DNA of 64,000 bases, taken from contig NZ_JACDNP010000006.1 of the NCBI RefSeq assembly GCF_013839425.1, positions 62,001 through 126,000 of the forward strand, given 5' to 3'. Source of the stretch: Halorhabdus salina. GTDB lineage: Archaea > Halobacteriota > Halobacteria > Halobacteriales > Haloarculaceae. Positions 62,683 to 64,000 of the stretch are shown one piece after another. Both the position numbers and the translations under genes were made by a program. Under the pieces are notes generated by a model. The model did no database searches. It was given only the letters and a program-made list of their open reading frames with translations, and was not told the DNA's origin. Each line of letters opens with the position of its first letter. Within the stretch, counting starts at the first letter, position 1.

Positions 62683-63720
62683 ATGGGAAAGGTGGCACCA
62701 TCTGATGCAGGAAGTCTGGGAGTAGAGGCCGCTCGACGGCTACTCGAAAGTATTGCTTCACATGCCGTTTTCATGCTCGACAGCGACGGGACGATAACTG
62801 AATGGCCTAGTCCAGCCGCGACACTGTACGGCTACGACGCTGCGACGATCTGTGGCGAACACGTGAGCGCGTTGTTCGCTGATCGAGACGAGACTGCGGG
62901 TGCCGACTGGGACACTGGCGTCCCTCGCGACCCGGACGAAGAGACTGTGGAAGTCGAGTGCTGGCACGAGCAGGCGGACGGATCCGTCTTTTGGGGGACG
63001 CTGACGATCTCGCCATTGTCTGGTCCGGGCGCCACCGGGTTCGCAGCAATCTCCCAGGACGAGACGACCACCAAGGAGTACGAGCGGATGCTCGAACGCC
63101 AGAACGACCGACTCAAGGAGTTTACGGACATTCTTGCCCACGATCTTCGAAACCCGATCGAAATCATCGACGGGCGATTGCGCCTCTATGCGGAAACCGG
63201 CGACGAGACTCACATCGAGACCATCAATGAGACGACCGAGCGGATGGCCCGCCTCGTCGACGACCTCCTCCGCGTGGCCCGACAGGGCGAGGTGGTCACA
63301 GACCCAGCACCGACAGATATCGAGACCGTTGTCGAGACGGCCTGGCAGGTCGTCGAGACCACGCCGACGGCGACGCTCGAATATCACGAGATCCCGCCCG
63401 TGAGTGCCGACGCCGACCGACTCGTCGAACTGTTCGAGAACCTGTTTCGCAATAGTGTCGACCACGGCCACAGTGACGTGACGATCCACGTTGGGCCGCT
63501 ACAAACGGGCTTTTACGTCGAAGACGACGGCCCTGGCATTCCGGCAGCACACCGGGACCAGGTATTCGAACACGGCTTCACCACGAGCTCCGACGGGAGC
63601 GGCTACGGCCTCTCGGTCGTCCGAACGATCGTGAACGCCCATGGCTGGGATATCGGCGTGACGGGCGGCGATAGTGGCGGCGCTCGATTCGAGATTACTG
63701 GCATCGACTTCCTGGAGTGA
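62683..63720 (+). CDS. Soluble PAS sensor histidine kinase
   Basis: A 345-residue kinase without membrane segments. PAS domain about 20-130 (LLESIASHAVFMLDSDGTIT, EWPSPAATLYGYDAATICGE). HisKA with the phospho-acceptor His153 in FTDILAHDLRNPIEII. HATPase: N-box ELFENLFRNSVDHGH, G1 VEDDGPGIP, and GSGYGLSVVRTIVNAHGWDI. It senses a cytoplasmic cue and likely phosphorylates a separate regulator. An upstream in-frame GTG at 62650 is an alternative start. Confidence 0.92.
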   Translation: MGKVAPSDAGSLGVEAARRLLESIASHAVFMLDSDGTITEWPSPAATLYGYDAATICGEHVSALFADRDETAGADWDTGVPRDPDEETVEVECWHEQADGSVFWGTLTISPLSGPGATGFAAISQDETTTKEYERMLERQNDRLKEFTDILAHDLRNPIEIIDGRLRLYAETGDETHIETINETTERMARLVDDLLRVARQGEVVTDPAPTDIETVVETAWQVVETTPTATLEYHEIPPVSADADRLVELFENLFRNSVDHGHSDVTIHVGPLQTGFYVEDDGPGIPAAHRDQVFEHGFTTSSDGSGYGLSVVRTIVNAHGWDIGVTGGDSGGARFEITGIDFLE

Positions 63721-63843
63721 GCACGAGCGGTTTTCCGATCACATGCCAGCGTATGCTCCGTCGGCGCTAATCTCCGCGGACACGAGGACGACAGCCGGTC
63801 ACTCTCTCGACGGCGGGTGTCGGCGTTCAGCGGCGGCTGGCGG

Positions 63844-63945
63844 TCAGATGTGACTGCCCTGGCACTCACTCCAACCACAGTCCGGGCAGAACGGGCACCC
63901 ACCGGACGGATGGACGCGGTCGCTGCCACACTCCGGACACGTCAC
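63844..63945 (-). CDS. Candidate 33-residue zinc micro-protein
   Basis: From a GTG at 63945 the minus strand reads MTCPECGSDRVHPSGGCPFC and then PDCGWSECQGSHI before TGA. Two CxxC pairs (Cys3/Cys6, and Cys17/Cys20 or Cys20/Cys23) could bind one zinc. The frame is closed 13 codons upstream by a stop, so no longer protein is possible. Short zinc-finger proteins of this size are common in haloarchaea. Evidence is the Cys pattern only; the start codon is a guess. Confidence 0.5.
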   Translation of the reverse strand: MTCPECGSDRVHPSGGCPFCPDCGWSECQGSHI

Positions 63946-64000
63946 ACCGATCCCTCCGTGGTCGTGATCGACACTCTTCCGTCACGGCGGCCCACCACAA

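Overview
This is a haloarchaeal chromosome segment. The GC content is high and the predicted proteins are acidic. Markers of the class are Tat-type lipoprotein signals, HalX, DICT and Bat-type (HTH-10) regulators, SAMP2, aIF1, RfcS, an archaeal AlaS, and TATA boxes about 27 nt upstream of start codons (leaderless transcripts). A xylose-dehydrogenase-like Gfo6, cytochrome bd and a membrane transhydrogenase would suit a sugar-using Haloarculaceae member such as Halorhabdus. That taxonomic guess is inference only.

Layout. 1-9 kb: a solute-binding lipoprotein with its lobes in the wrong order (cut by the window edge), tRNA-Val, an MFS carrier, an acetyltransferase, a ferredoxin, a lipoprotein, cyclophilin, a zinc alcohol dehydrogenase, a zinc-ribbon/membrane pair and a TrpD2-like enzyme. 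9-15.5 kb: signalling and small-protein genes (HalX regulator, a frameshifted zinc-ribbon membrane protein, KaiC-like ATPase, PHP phosphoesterase, DICT sensor), a glutamine amidotransferase and an alpha/beta hydrolase lacking its serine nucleophile. 15.5-25.4 kb: Na+/H+ antiporter, alaS, a soluble chemoreceptor, rfcS, samp2 with an acetyltransferase, and membrane proteins. 25.4-30.7 kb: a UvrD-like helicase, an IS1341-type element with an amber-interrupted tnpB and a strongly hairpinned omega-RNA region, then a divergent RNA ligase/PIN pair. 30.9-41.3 kb: energy and ion genes (pntAA-AB-B, PrsW, pdxT, cydAB, trkH). 41.4-46 kb: hisE, a Nog1-like GTPase, SIMPL, DUF389, a zinc ribbon and engB. 46-50 kb: a cluster of perfect hairpins, then a three-gene flavoprotein operon (COG0579-COG0446-COG3862) probably oxidising glycerol 3-phosphate. 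50-64 kb: aIF1, a MoxR-DUF58-transglutaminase operon, a response regulator, Gfo6, an MBL-fold protein, an Hrq1/MrfA-like helicase, a Bat-type regulator, a histidine kinase and tiny zinc proteins.

The best candidates for new biology are: (1) the permuted or partly duplicated substrate-binding protein at the left edge; (2) the RNA ligase/PIN pair beside a broken TnpB element whose omega-RNA still looks intact; (3) the hairpin array at 46.1-46.4 kb; (4) the serine-less hydrolase; (5) the T-run frameshift at about 10.04 kb; (6) the many very small Cys-pair proteins. I found no CRISPR array, rRNA or prophage. Gene calls rest on translation and remembered family motifs; no database search was run.
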